Below are positions 7,953-14,624 of a DNA stretch of 64,000 nucleotides, one piece after another; within the stretch, counting starts at the first letter, position 1, and every line of letters begins with the position of its first letter. The notes beneath the pieces were generated by a model. That model was given only the letters and a program-made list of their open reading frames with translations. It was not told where the DNA came from and ran no database searches. This DNA comes from Deltaproteobacteria bacterium (lineage in GTDB: Bacteria; Myxococcota; UBA727; VGSZ01), in the NCBI GenBank assembly GCA_016177705.1, contig JACOUT010000020.1:62001-126000 (forward strand), read 5' to 3'. The translations under genes were made by a program, and so were the position numbers.

Positions 7953-7956
7953 CGGG

Positions 7957-8766
7957 TCACCGGTGCGTCCACTTGGCGGGGCGCTTCTCGAGGAAGGCGC
8001 GGATGCCCTCGGCGGCGTCGTCGAGGTGCAGGTTGAGCGTGAGTTGGTCGCGCAGGAAGTAGAGCTTCTCGTCGAAGGGCATGTCGCGCTGCAGCGCCAC
8101 GGCGCGCTTGCCGAGCGCCAGCACCGCCGCCGACTTGTCGGCGAGCGCGACGGCGTAGCTGAGCGCCTCGGCGACGACGTCGGCCTTCGGCACCGCCTTG
8201 TTGGCGATGCCGAGCTCGACGGCGCGTTTGCCGTCCACCTTGCCGCCGAGCAGCATCAGCTCGGTGGCGAACTTGCGCGGCAGCTGCTCGTCGATGAGCG
8301 CGGCGATCATCATAGGAAACAGCCCGCGCTTGATCTCGGGCGTCCCCACCTCGGCGTCCTCGGCGACCACCGCGAGGTCGCAGGCCAGCACCAGGCCGAA
8401 GCCGCCGCCGAGCGCGGTGCCGTTCACCGCCGCCACCGTCGGCGTGCTCATGTGACGCATCTCGATCAACAGCTCCGCGAAGGCGCCGCGATCCTTGTGC
8501 TGCTGGAAGAAGCCGTCGCCGGCCGGGCCGCTGCCGAGGTCGCCGCCGGCGCAGAAGGCGGCGCCCTTGGCGGAGGGCCCTTCGGGGCCAGGCGCGCCGG
8601 TGATGATCACGGCGCGCACCTGCGGATCATTCTCGGCGTCACCGAGCGCGTCGCGCAGCTCGTCGAGCAACTCGGGCGAGAGCGCGTTCTTGCGCTCGGG
8701 GCGGTTGAGCGTGATGAGCCGGACGCCGGTCTGGCCGCCCGGGCTGTCCTCGATCAAGAGCACCAT
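7957..8766 (-). CDS. Enoyl-CoA hydratase/isomerase family protein, LiuC-like
   Basis: A 269-residue crotonase-fold enzyme. The oxyanion-hole regions are seen as AFCAGGD near residue 72 and NGTALGGGFGL near 118. The first catalytic Glu of classical enoyl-CoA hydratases (GGGxEL) is replaced by Gly, while the second is kept in TPEIKRG. Together with GLFP and the C-terminal AFLEKRPAKW this resembles 3-methylglutaconyl-CoA hydratases of the LiuC type. In the operon it would hydrate an unsaturated or carboxylated acyl-CoA between the carboxyltransferase and the BKACE enzyme. An isomerase activity is an alternative, given the missing Glu. Confidence 0.85.
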   Translation of the reverse strand: MVLLIEDSPGGQTGVRLITLNRPERKNALSPELLDELRDALGDAENDPQVRAVIITGAPGPEGPSAKGAAFCAGGDLGSGPAGDGFFQQHKDRGAFAELLIEMRHMSTPTVAAVNGTALGGGFGLVLACDLAVVAEDAEVGTPEIKRGLFPMMIAALIDEQLPRKFATELMLLGGKVDGKRAVELGIANKAVPKADVVAEALSYAVALADKSAAVLALGKRAVALQRDMPFDEKLYFLRDQLTLNLHLDDAAEGIRAFLEKRPAKWTHR

Positions 8767-8796
8767 GGCCTTTCCCTCGCGTCCTTCTGCGTGGCG

Positions 8797-9936
8797 CTAC
8801 TCGGCCAACAGATCGCGCGCGATCAGCTCGCGCTGGATCTCGCTCGTGCCCTCGCCGATGGGCCCGAGGCGCGCGTCGCGCAGGTAGCGCTCGGCGGCGA
8901 AGTCGGTGGTGTAGCCCCAGCCGCCGTGGATCTGCACCGCCGCGTCGGCGACGCGCACGGCCATCTCGGTGGCGTAGGTCTTGGCGATCGAGGCCATCGG
9001 CCCCACCATCTCGCCCTTCGACTTCATCCAAGCCACCCGCCGCGCCATCATGCGCGCGGCGTCGATCTCGATCTTCATGTCGGCGATCTTGAAGTGCACC
9101 GCCTGCAAGCGTGCCAGCGGCTTGCCGAAGGCCGTGCGCTCGGTCGCGTACTTGCGCGCGCAGTCGTACGCCGCCTCGGCGATGCCGATGCCGAAGTGGC
9201 ACATGCCGATGCGCCCGAGCTCGAGCGTCTGCATGGCGTGGATGAAGCCCTGCCCTACCTCGCCGATGACGTCGTCGTCGTTGAGCGCGACCTCCTCGAA
9301 GATGAGCCCGCCCGTGGGCGAGGAGCGCAGCCCCATCTTCGGGTAGGGCGCGCTCCGGGTGACGCCGGGCTTCTTCAGATCGACGCCGAACATGGTGACG
9401 CCGCCGTAGCCCGCCTCGGGATCGGTGACGGCGAACACCACCGCGAAGTCTGCGATGGGGGCGTTGGTGATGAGCGCCTTCTCGCCGGAGAGCACCCAAC
9501 CCTTGCCGCTCTTTTTGGCGCGCGTCTTGATGGCCGCCGCGTCGGTGCCGCAGCCGGGCTCGGTGAGGCCGAAGCAGCCGATCGTGGAGACGTCGACGAG
9601 CGGGCGCAGCCAGCGCTGCTTCTGCTCGGGCGTGCCGAAGTAGAAGAGGGGCGCGCCGCACAGGCCGATGTGCGCGCACGCCGTCAGGAAGGTGGAGGCG
9701 CACGCCTTGGCCAGGCTCTCCTCCATCATGCAGCGCTGCACCCAGGAGAGCCCGAGGCCGTAGTCGCCCTCGTAGAAGCTCTCGAAGAAACCGATCTCCT
9801 TCAGGTCGCCCCACGTCTCTTTGGGGAAGGTGGAGGTCGCATCGGCCTTGGCCGCGCGCGGTGCGATCTTGTCCTGGCAGAAGCGATCGAAGGCGGTGGC
9901 GGCAGCCTCGTCGTCCTTGGTGATCGAGAAGTCCAT
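8797..9936 (-). CDS. Acyl-CoA dehydrogenase, canonical catalytic Glu
   Basis: A 379-residue flavoprotein that introduces an alpha-beta double bond into an acyl-CoA and passes electrons to ETF. FAD-binding motifs are visible (CFGLTEPGCGTDA and the QIHGGWGYTTDF region), and the base is in the usual place in IGEGTSEIQ near residue 366. It lies 1 bp downstream of a second acyl-CoA dehydrogenase whose catalytic residue sits elsewhere, so the two probably act on different substrates or steps of one pathway. Length is normal for the family. Chain specificity cannot be read reliably. Confidence 0.92.
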   Translation of the reverse strand: MDFSITKDDEAAATAFDRFCQDKIAPRAAKADATSTFPKETWGDLKEIGFFESFYEGDYGLGLSWVQRCMMEESLAKACASTFLTACAHIGLCGAPLFYFGTPEQKQRWLRPLVDVSTIGCFGLTEPGCGTDAAAIKTRAKKSGKGWVLSGEKALITNAPIADFAVVFAVTDPEAGYGGVTMFGVDLKKPGVTRSAPYPKMGLRSSPTGGLIFEEVALNDDDVIGEVGQGFIHAMQTLELGRIGMCHFGIGIAEAAYDCARKYATERTAFGKPLARLQAVHFKIADMKIEIDAARMMARRVAWMKSKGEMVGPMASIAKTYATEMAVRVADAAVQIHGGWGYTTDFAAERYLRDARLGPIGEGTSEIQRELIARDLLAE

Positions 9937-9937
9937 G

Positions 9938-11098
9938 TCAGAACCCCAGGTCGAGGATGGAGCGGGCGATGATCGAGCGCTGCACCTCGGAGGTGCCGCC
10001 GCCGATGGTGCCGAGCATGGAGTCTCTGAGGCCCCGCTCGACGTGGTACTCGGTGGTGAAGCCGTTACCGCCGTGGATCTGGATGGCGTCGCGCGCCACC
10101 TTCTGCGCCGACTCGGACGCGAAGGTCTTGGCCACCGCGGCGTCGACGAGCGGCGGCTCCGTGTCCTGGTCGAGGTGCCAGGCCACGCGCCAGATGAGGT
10201 TGCGCGACAGCTCGTAGCGCATCTTCATGTCGGCGAGCATGTGCCGCATGGCCTGGAACTTGGCGATCGGCTTGCCGAACTGCTTTCGCTCCTGCGTGTA
10301 GCGCACGCAGCGATCGATGTTGGCGCGCATGCCGCCGAGCGACGAGGCGAGCAGGCAGCTTCTCTCCCAGCCGAAGATCAGCTTCACGGTGCCGACGAAG
10401 CCGGTGTTCAGCTCGCCGAGCAGGTTCTCCTCGGGCACCTCGCAGTCCTCGAAGATGATCTCGGAGGTGAGCGAGGTGCGCACGCCCATCTTGTCGATGT
10501 GCTGGCCGACCTTGAAGCCCTTGCTGGTCGCGTCGACGATGAAGCTCGAGATGCCGAAGGCGCGCGCGCCCGGCTCGGTCACAGCCGTCACGATCATGTG
10601 GTTGGCGATGGGACCGTTGGTGATCCACATCTTGGTGCCGTTCAAGATGTAGCGGTCGCCCTTCTTCTCGGCGCGCGTCTTCATCGCCGCCGCATCCGAG
10701 CCGGAGTCGGGCTCCGACAAGCAGAAGGCGCCGATGGTGTCGCCGGAGCACATACCCGGCAGGTACTTCTGCTTCTGCGCCTCGGTGCCGAGCTTCCAGA
10801 TGGGCACGCCGCAAAGGATCGACGACGCGCCCCAGGCGAGAGCGACGCCGCCGTCGTGCCCGCCGTAGGTGAAGGCCTCGGTGGCGAGGCAGGTGTCGAC
10901 TGCGCCGAGCGCGCTGCCGCCGTACTCCTCGGGGAAGGGCGCGCCGAGCAGGCCGGCCGCGCCCATCTTCTTCCAGATCTTTCCGTCCCAAGTGCCGCTC
11001 TTGTCGCGCTCGAGCACCGTGGGCTGCACTTCCTTCTCGCCGAGAGCGCGCGCGCTCTCGTAGAGCGCCTGCTGGTCGGCCGTGATGTCAAAGTCCAT
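9938..11098 (-). CDS. Acyl-CoA dehydrogenase, isovaleryl-CoA-dehydrogenase-like catalytic Glu position
   Basis: A 386-residue acyl-CoA dehydrogenase (FCLSEPDSGSDA and IHGGNGFTTEYHVER motifs). The usual catalytic Glu near the C-terminus is absent: the motif reads IGGGTSEVQ with Gly at about 367. Instead a Glu occurs in FGWERSCLL (Glu245), which aligns with the base of isovaleryl-CoA and long-chain acyl-CoA dehydrogenases. This supports a branched-chain substrate such as isovaleryl-CoA. It overlaps the 3' end of the TetR gene by 11 bp and is the first enzyme gene of the operon. The relocation is seen in sequence; the substrate is inferred. Confidence 0.9.
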   Translation of the reverse strand: MDFDITADQQALYESARALGEKEVQPTVLERDKSGTWDGKIWKKMGAAGLLGAPFPEEYGGSALGAVDTCLATEAFTYGGHDGGVALAWGASSILCGVPIWKLGTEAQKQKYLPGMCSGDTIGAFCLSEPDSGSDAAAMKTRAEKKGDRYILNGTKMWITNGPIANHMIVTAVTEPGARAFGISSFIVDATSKGFKVGQHIDKMGVRTSLTSEIIFEDCEVPEENLLGELNTGFVGTVKLIFGWERSCLLASSLGGMRANIDRCVRYTQERKQFGKPIAKFQAMRHMLADMKMRYELSRNLIWRVAWHLDQDTEPPLVDAAVAKTFASESAQKVARDAIQIHGGNGFTTEYHVERGLRDSMLGTIGGGTSEVQRSIIARSILDLGF

Positions 11099-11807
11099 GG
11101 GCGTGTCCTCCCCCGAGCGCTCCGCGGTGGAGCATGGCGATCAAGGTCTTCTTCATCGAGTCGAGGCTGACCGCCGCTTGCAGCTTGGAGCGGGCGCCGT
11201 TGTGCGTGAGCACGAAAGAGACGAAGGCGGTCTCGAGCGCGCCGATGAACAGCACGCTCATGGCGGCGGGGTCGATGCCCTCGTGCAACTCGCCGGTCTT
11301 CTTGCCTTCGTCGAAGATGCGCGTGATGGCCTTGAAGACGCGCGCCACCGCCGGGTTGTCGAGCGCCTCACCCAGGCGCGCGTTGCGCCCGAACTCCAGC
11401 ACCAGCACCTTGACGACGAGCGGCGCCATCTCGAAGGCCTGAAAGGCCAGCTCGACGATCTGCGAGAGCTTGTCGCGCATCGACGTGTGCGCGTCGGCGA
11501 TATCGTCGACCGCCTTGGCGAAGAACGCCCAGTTGGTGTCGAACACCGAGGCGAGCAGGCCATCCTTGTTGCCGTAGTAGTGGTAGACGAGCCCGTAGGC
11601 GACGCCCGCCTCCTCCGCGACGTCCGAGATGCGGCAGCCGTGGTAGCCCTTCTCGGCGAACACCTTGACCGCCGCCTTGAGGATCTGTTTTCGGCGATCG
11701 TCTCGACCTGAGGCGCCCGCCTCCTTGGGTGCGAGCCGCGGCGCGGCGGTCTCACGCCGCGGCGTCGCGGGGGTGGATCGGGCTCTGCTCGCGGCCGGCC
11801 TCGCCAT
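11088..11807 (-). CDS. TetR-family regulator heading the acyl-CoA operon
   Basis: A repressor of about 239 residues with a basic N-terminal arm of about 30 residues and a canonical TetR helix-turn-helix (ISDVAEEAGVAYGLVYHYY). The C-terminal half is a helical ligand pocket. It is the promoter-proximal gene of a unit with two acyl-CoA dehydrogenases, hydratase, carboxyltransferase and BKACE enzyme, so an acyl-CoA inducer is likely by analogy with LiuR/FadR/PsrA-type regulators. The ATG at 11807 is preferred over a GTG at 11813 because AGGAG lies 9 nt upstream of the ATG and only 3 nt from the GTG. Two inverted repeats at 11874-11914 are its probable operators. Confidence 0.85.
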   Translation of the reverse strand: MARPAASRARSTPATPRRETAAPRLAPKEAGASGRDDRRKQILKAAVKVFAEKGYHGCRISDVAEEAGVAYGLVYHYYGNKDGLLASVFDTNWAFFAKAVDDIADAHTSMRDKLSQIVELAFQAFEMAPLVVKVLVLEFGRNARLGEALDNPAVARVFKAITRIFDEGKKTGELHEGIDPAAMSVLFIGALETAFVSFVLTHNGARSKLQAAVSLDSMKKTLIAMLHRGALGGGHAHGL

Positions 11808-11873
11808 AGACACGCGCTCCTGAGTTCTGAGATCCTCGTGGTCGCCGCCAGTGCCCCGACGAGGACCACGACT

Positions 11874-11914
11874 TTGACATTCGTGTCAATAATGGCGTTT
11901 GACACCCGTGTCAA
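11874..11914. promoter_or_regulatory. Two TTGACA-N4-TGTCAA operators, 25 bp apart
   Basis: Perfect 6-bp arms occur twice: TTGACATTCGTGTCAA (11874-11889) and TTGACACCCGTGTCAA (11899-11914). They lie between the divergent TetR operon and the HEAT-like gene; the second overlaps or just follows the ATG at 11892. Half-sites equal those of the tandem TetR pair near 3.5 kb, but the centre is 4 bp rather than 2 bp. Control of both directions by the adjacent TetR protein is inferred. Confidence 0.68.
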
Positions 11915-12692
11915 GCGCGTGCGCGCCGCGACCATCGCGGTCTGGTGCGCGGTCGCGCTCGGCTGCGTGCTGCTCGGCGCGCCAGCGCTCCATGCCGAGC
12001 TGCCGAAGAAGCTGCTCGACGGCCTGGCGTCCTCTTCGAGCAAGGTGCGCATCGTGGCGGTGTCGAACGTGGCGCGCTCCAAGGATCCACAGGCGCGCGC
12101 GCTCATCGAACCGCTGCTGAAGGACGAAGACCCCGCGGTGCGCGCTGCCGTCATCGAGGGCCTCGGGCGCATCGCCGATCCGGCAGCGCTGGCCGCGCTC
12201 AAGGGCGTCGCCGCCGATCAGGACGGCACCGTGCAAGCCGTGCTCAAACGCGTGGTGCCTGCGCTCGAGGCGCTGGTGGTCTACGTCTACGTCGGTGAGG
12301 CCAGGGACCTCTCGGGCGGCACCATGCCCGGCCTGGCCGACAAGCTGCGACGAGACGTCAAGAGCGCGCTCCTCGCCAAGCTCGGGCCCGGCTTCATCAT
12401 GATCGACGACCCGAGCAAGAAGAGCTACGGCGCCACGCCGCTCAACATCCGCTCGATCACGCGCTCCAAGGACGGCCGCACCTCCTTCCTCGAGGTCAAG
12501 TGCGAGCTGACCTTGGTGGAGATGCCGGGCAACATCCTGCGCGCCGCGCTGTCGTCGTCGGCGGCGGTGGGCGTGGAGGGCGAGATCAGCAAGAAGCTCG
12601 AGCCCGAGCTGGCGAACGACGCGGTCACCGCGTGCGCGCCCGAAGTGGCGTCGGACTTCGTCGCCTACGTCAAGGAACACTCGCGGCGATAG
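11892..12692 (+). CDS. Exported HEAT-repeat-like protein
   Basis: A protein of about 266 residues with an N-terminal signal peptide (hydrophobic ATIAVWCAVALGCVLLG, then a probable cleavage after ALHA). Residues about 40-125 contain two or three HEAT/PBS-lyase-like helical repeats (VRIVAVSNVARSKD, VRAAVIEGLGRIADPAAL). The C-terminal half has no recognised family. The protein is probably periplasmic and may bind a partner through the helical repeats. The start is uncertain: the ATG at 11892 lies between two operator palindromes, while a GTG at 11919 (just after the second operator) would still leave an intact signal peptide. It is divergent from the TetR gene and may share its regulation. Confidence 0.7.
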   Translation: MAFDTRVKRVRAATIAVWCAVALGCVLLGAPALHAELPKKLLDGLASSSSKVRIVAVSNVARSKDPQARALIEPLLKDEDPAVRAAVIEGLGRIADPAALAALKGVAADQDGTVQAVLKRVVPALEALVVYVYVGEARDLSGGTMPGLADKLRRDVKSALLAKLGPGFIMIDDPSKKSYGATPLNIRSITRSKDGRTSFLEVKCELTLVEMPGNILRAALSSSAAVGVEGEISKKLEPELANDAVTACAPEVASDFVAYVKEHSRR

Positions 12693-12703
12693 CGGACCGG
12701 CTT

Positions 12704-12824
12704 CGGGGCATCGCAGAATCGAGCGAGGCAAGGCGGCCGGCGAGGAGCGAAGCGAGCCTACTTGGGTAGGTGAGAGAGCACCGCAGCCGGCCAACGCAGC
12801 CGCAGCCGATTCTGCGATGCCCCG
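12704..12824. terminator. 121-nt long inverted-repeat structure between convergent genes
   Basis: CGGGGCATCGCAGAATCG (12704-12721) pairs perfectly with 12807-12824 over 18 bp. Inside, GGCCGGC/GCCGGCC can pair again, and the tip is a small hairpin CCTAC-TTGG-GTAGG (12757-12770). It fills the whole gap between the stops of the convergent genes at 12692 and 12825, so a bidirectional terminator or 3' stabiliser is likely. No second copy was found in this window. Confidence 0.6.
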
Positions 12825-13961
12825 TCAGTAGCAGTCGGGGTCCGGCTGCGGGCAGAAGTCATCGCAGTAGTAGCCGTCGCCGTAGTAGCCGAGCTCGGCG
12901 CACTCGTCCTGCACGCACTGGGTGCCGGAGCTGTCGACCACGAAGCCCGCATCGCAGTAGCAGTAGCCGTCGCTCTCGAGCGTCGAGTTGGGCGGGCAGT
13001 CGCCGCCACCGCCGCCGCCGCCGCCGCCGCTCTGCGATTCGGCGACGCAGCCGCTGCCGCCGTCGTTGACCACGTAGCCCGGCAGGCAGACGCACAAGAA
13101 GAAGACCGGGATGGCGTTGGGGCCGCAGTCGTCCCCCGAGTCGCCGCCACCACCACCGCCACCGCCACCGCCACCACCACCACCGCCGTCGGGCGGCGGC
13201 GGAGGCGGAGGAGGAGGAGGCGTGGTGCCCGGCAGGGGCACGCACGAGCTGCCGTCGGTGCTCGGCTCGTAGCCGGTGTCACAGCGGCACTGGCCGGGGA
13301 TGCCCGGGACGGGCGACGCGTGCGGCACGCACGTCGACGTGTCGGGCGGCGGCGTGCCGGTGCCCGGGTCGCCGGTCTGCTGCGCCACGCAGGTGGCGGT
13401 GGTGACGTCGGGCAGGTAGCCGGCGTCGCACTGACAGACGGTGGTGGAGCCGGGCACCAGCGAGGCGTGCTCGGGGCACTCGACGGTCGTACCCTCACCC
13501 ACACAGACCCCGCCCTGGCCGCACACGCCGCCGATGCAATCGGTGTCGTCGGTGCACCCGACGCAGCGGCCGGGCTGCGAGGGTGAGGGCGTGTCGCACA
13601 CGGGCGCGGTCTCGGGGCACTGACCGTCAAGGCGGCAGAAGCCGGCGTGCAAGGGCTCGCACTGGCCGGTGGCGGTATTGCAGAAGTCGGTCACCGGGCA
13701 ATCGGCGGTCTCGGCGCAGGTGTCGGGCGCGGTGGTGGGCGCCGTGGTGCACGTGCCGTCGCGGCAGAGCTCGCCCTGCTCCACCGCGCAATCCTCGTCG
13801 GTGTCGCAGGTGGCGGCCGTGGCGGCCTGGCACAGGCCCGCGACGCAGCGCTCGCCACCGAGGCAACCCTCGTCGTCCACACAGGCGGCCTTCTGCACCG
13901 AGACGGTGCCGCCGCAGGAGGCGGCGAGCACGGCACACAAGACAAACGACGCTCTGGTCAC
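12825..13961 (-). CDS. Cys-rich EGF-like lipoprotein with poly-Pro and poly-Gly spacers
   Basis: A 378-residue surface protein. A short lipobox-type signal (LAASC, Cys near 16) is followed by about 30 cysteines in repeating patterns like CDTDEDC, CQCDAGYLPD and CVCLPGYVV, resembling the Cys-rich/EGF-like modules of myxobacterial surface proteins. Two low-complexity spacers stand out: ten prolines followed by a run of about fifteen glycines (residues near 250-275), and a second run of nine glycines near 310. The last 40 residues are rich in Tyr, Asp and Cys. The GTG start is preceded by GATACT (13973-13968) at 6 nt. Function unknown; adhesion or matrix binding is a guess. Confidence 0.75.
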   Translation of the reverse strand: MTRASFVLCAVLAASCGGTVSVQKAACVDDEGCLGGERCVAGLCQAATAATCDTDEDCAVEQGELCRDGTCTTAPTTAPDTCAETADCPVTDFCNTATGQCEPLHAGFCRLDGQCPETAPVCDTPSPSQPGRCVGCTDDTDCIGGVCGQGGVCVGEGTTVECPEHASLVPGSTTVCQCDAGYLPDVTTATCVAQQTGDPGTGTPPPDTSTCVPHASPVPGIPGQCRCDTGYEPSTDGSSCVPLPGTTPPPPPPPPPPDGGGGGGGGGGGGGGGDSGDDCGPNAIPVFFLCVCLPGYVVNDGGSGCVAESQSGGGGGGGGGDCPPNSTLESDGYCYCDAGFVVDSSGTQCVQDECAELGYYGDGYYCDDFCPQPDPDCY

Positions 13962-14064
13962 GGCCCTAGTATCGGTGTTCGTCCATGGCTCCAGGCTTGG
14001 CCGATCAGCCGATGGGAACGGCTCTCACCCGCTCGCACCCGTGGGGGGAATGGTATGGTGTGGG

Positions 14065-14610
14065 ATGCCTCGAACCACGGGACGTGAGCTCCTCCGCCGG
14101 GCGGGCACTGCGCTGGTGGTGGCCGCCGGCTGCGCGGCGACCGTCGCCACGAGCCCGGTGCTCGGGCCGGCCGTCAGCGCGGAGGCGGGGCCCTACACGC
14201 TCACCCTGACGCCCGACGCGCCCGAGGCCGAGGTGTCGTTCTCCGCGCTGCTCGATGCGCAGGCGCAAGTGGTCGAGGGCACCGGCGAGGTCGGTGTGCA
14301 GGTGGAGCTCGACCCCGCCTCCTTGGTGGGCGTCACCTTCGGTCTGACGTCCGAGGTGACGGGCGCTGCCAACGAGACCGACATCATCGACCCGTCGGCG
14401 CAGGAGCAGGCGCGCGTGGGCGTGGAGGCCTTCGCGGGTTGCACGGGCGAGACGCCGTGCGCGGAGGGCTTCACCGCCCGCTTCACGCGCATGGCCGACC
14501 CGCCCGACGGCGATCTCGAGGTGACCTGGTACGTCGACGGCGTGGTCGAGGTAGCGGTGCCCGAAGGCGAGGAGCCGACCGGAACGCTCGAGCTGACGGT
14601 ATCGCCGTAG
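14065..14610 (+). CDS. Small exported protein of unknown function
   Basis: A 181-residue protein with a twin-Arg-like basic start (GRELLRRAGTALVVAAGCAA) and a hydrophobic segment, so export is likely; the Cys near residue 24 could be a lipidation site. The mature part is acidic and beta-rich (for example GEVGVQVELDPASLVGVTF), with two cysteines (CTGETPC). No family is recognised. The ATG at 14065 is selected because the open frame further upstream runs antisense to the divergent Cys-rich gene and lacks a signal peptide at its start. A TATGGT box ends 5 nt before the ATG. It converges on the kinase gene with a 14-bp gap. Confidence 0.62.
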   Translation: MPRTTGRELLRRAGTALVVAAGCAATVATSPVLGPAVSAEAGPYTLTLTPDAPEAEVSFSALLDAQAQVVEGTGEVGVQVELDPASLVGVTFGLTSEVTGAANETDIIDPSAQEQARVGVEAFAGCTGETPCAEGFTARFTRMADPPDGDLEVTWYVDGVVEVAVPEGEEPTGTLELTVSP

Positions 14611-14624
14611 GTTACGGCGGGCCG

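Noticed and set aside
5736..9972. Two long plus-strand frames (766 and 773 codons) across the acyl-CoA operon
   Set aside because: Both are antisense to well-defined enzymes (BKACE, carboxyltransferase, hydratase, dehydrogenase) and show only composition-driven sequence.
12704..12824. Membership of the 12.7-kb inverted repeat in the 161-bp element family
   Set aside because: No shared sequence in arms or core; lengths differ.
13669..14064. N-terminal extension of the small exported protein gene
   Set aside because: The extra 132 codons overlap the divergent Cys-rich lipoprotein gene on the other strand; a signal peptide and -10 box support the ATG at 14065.
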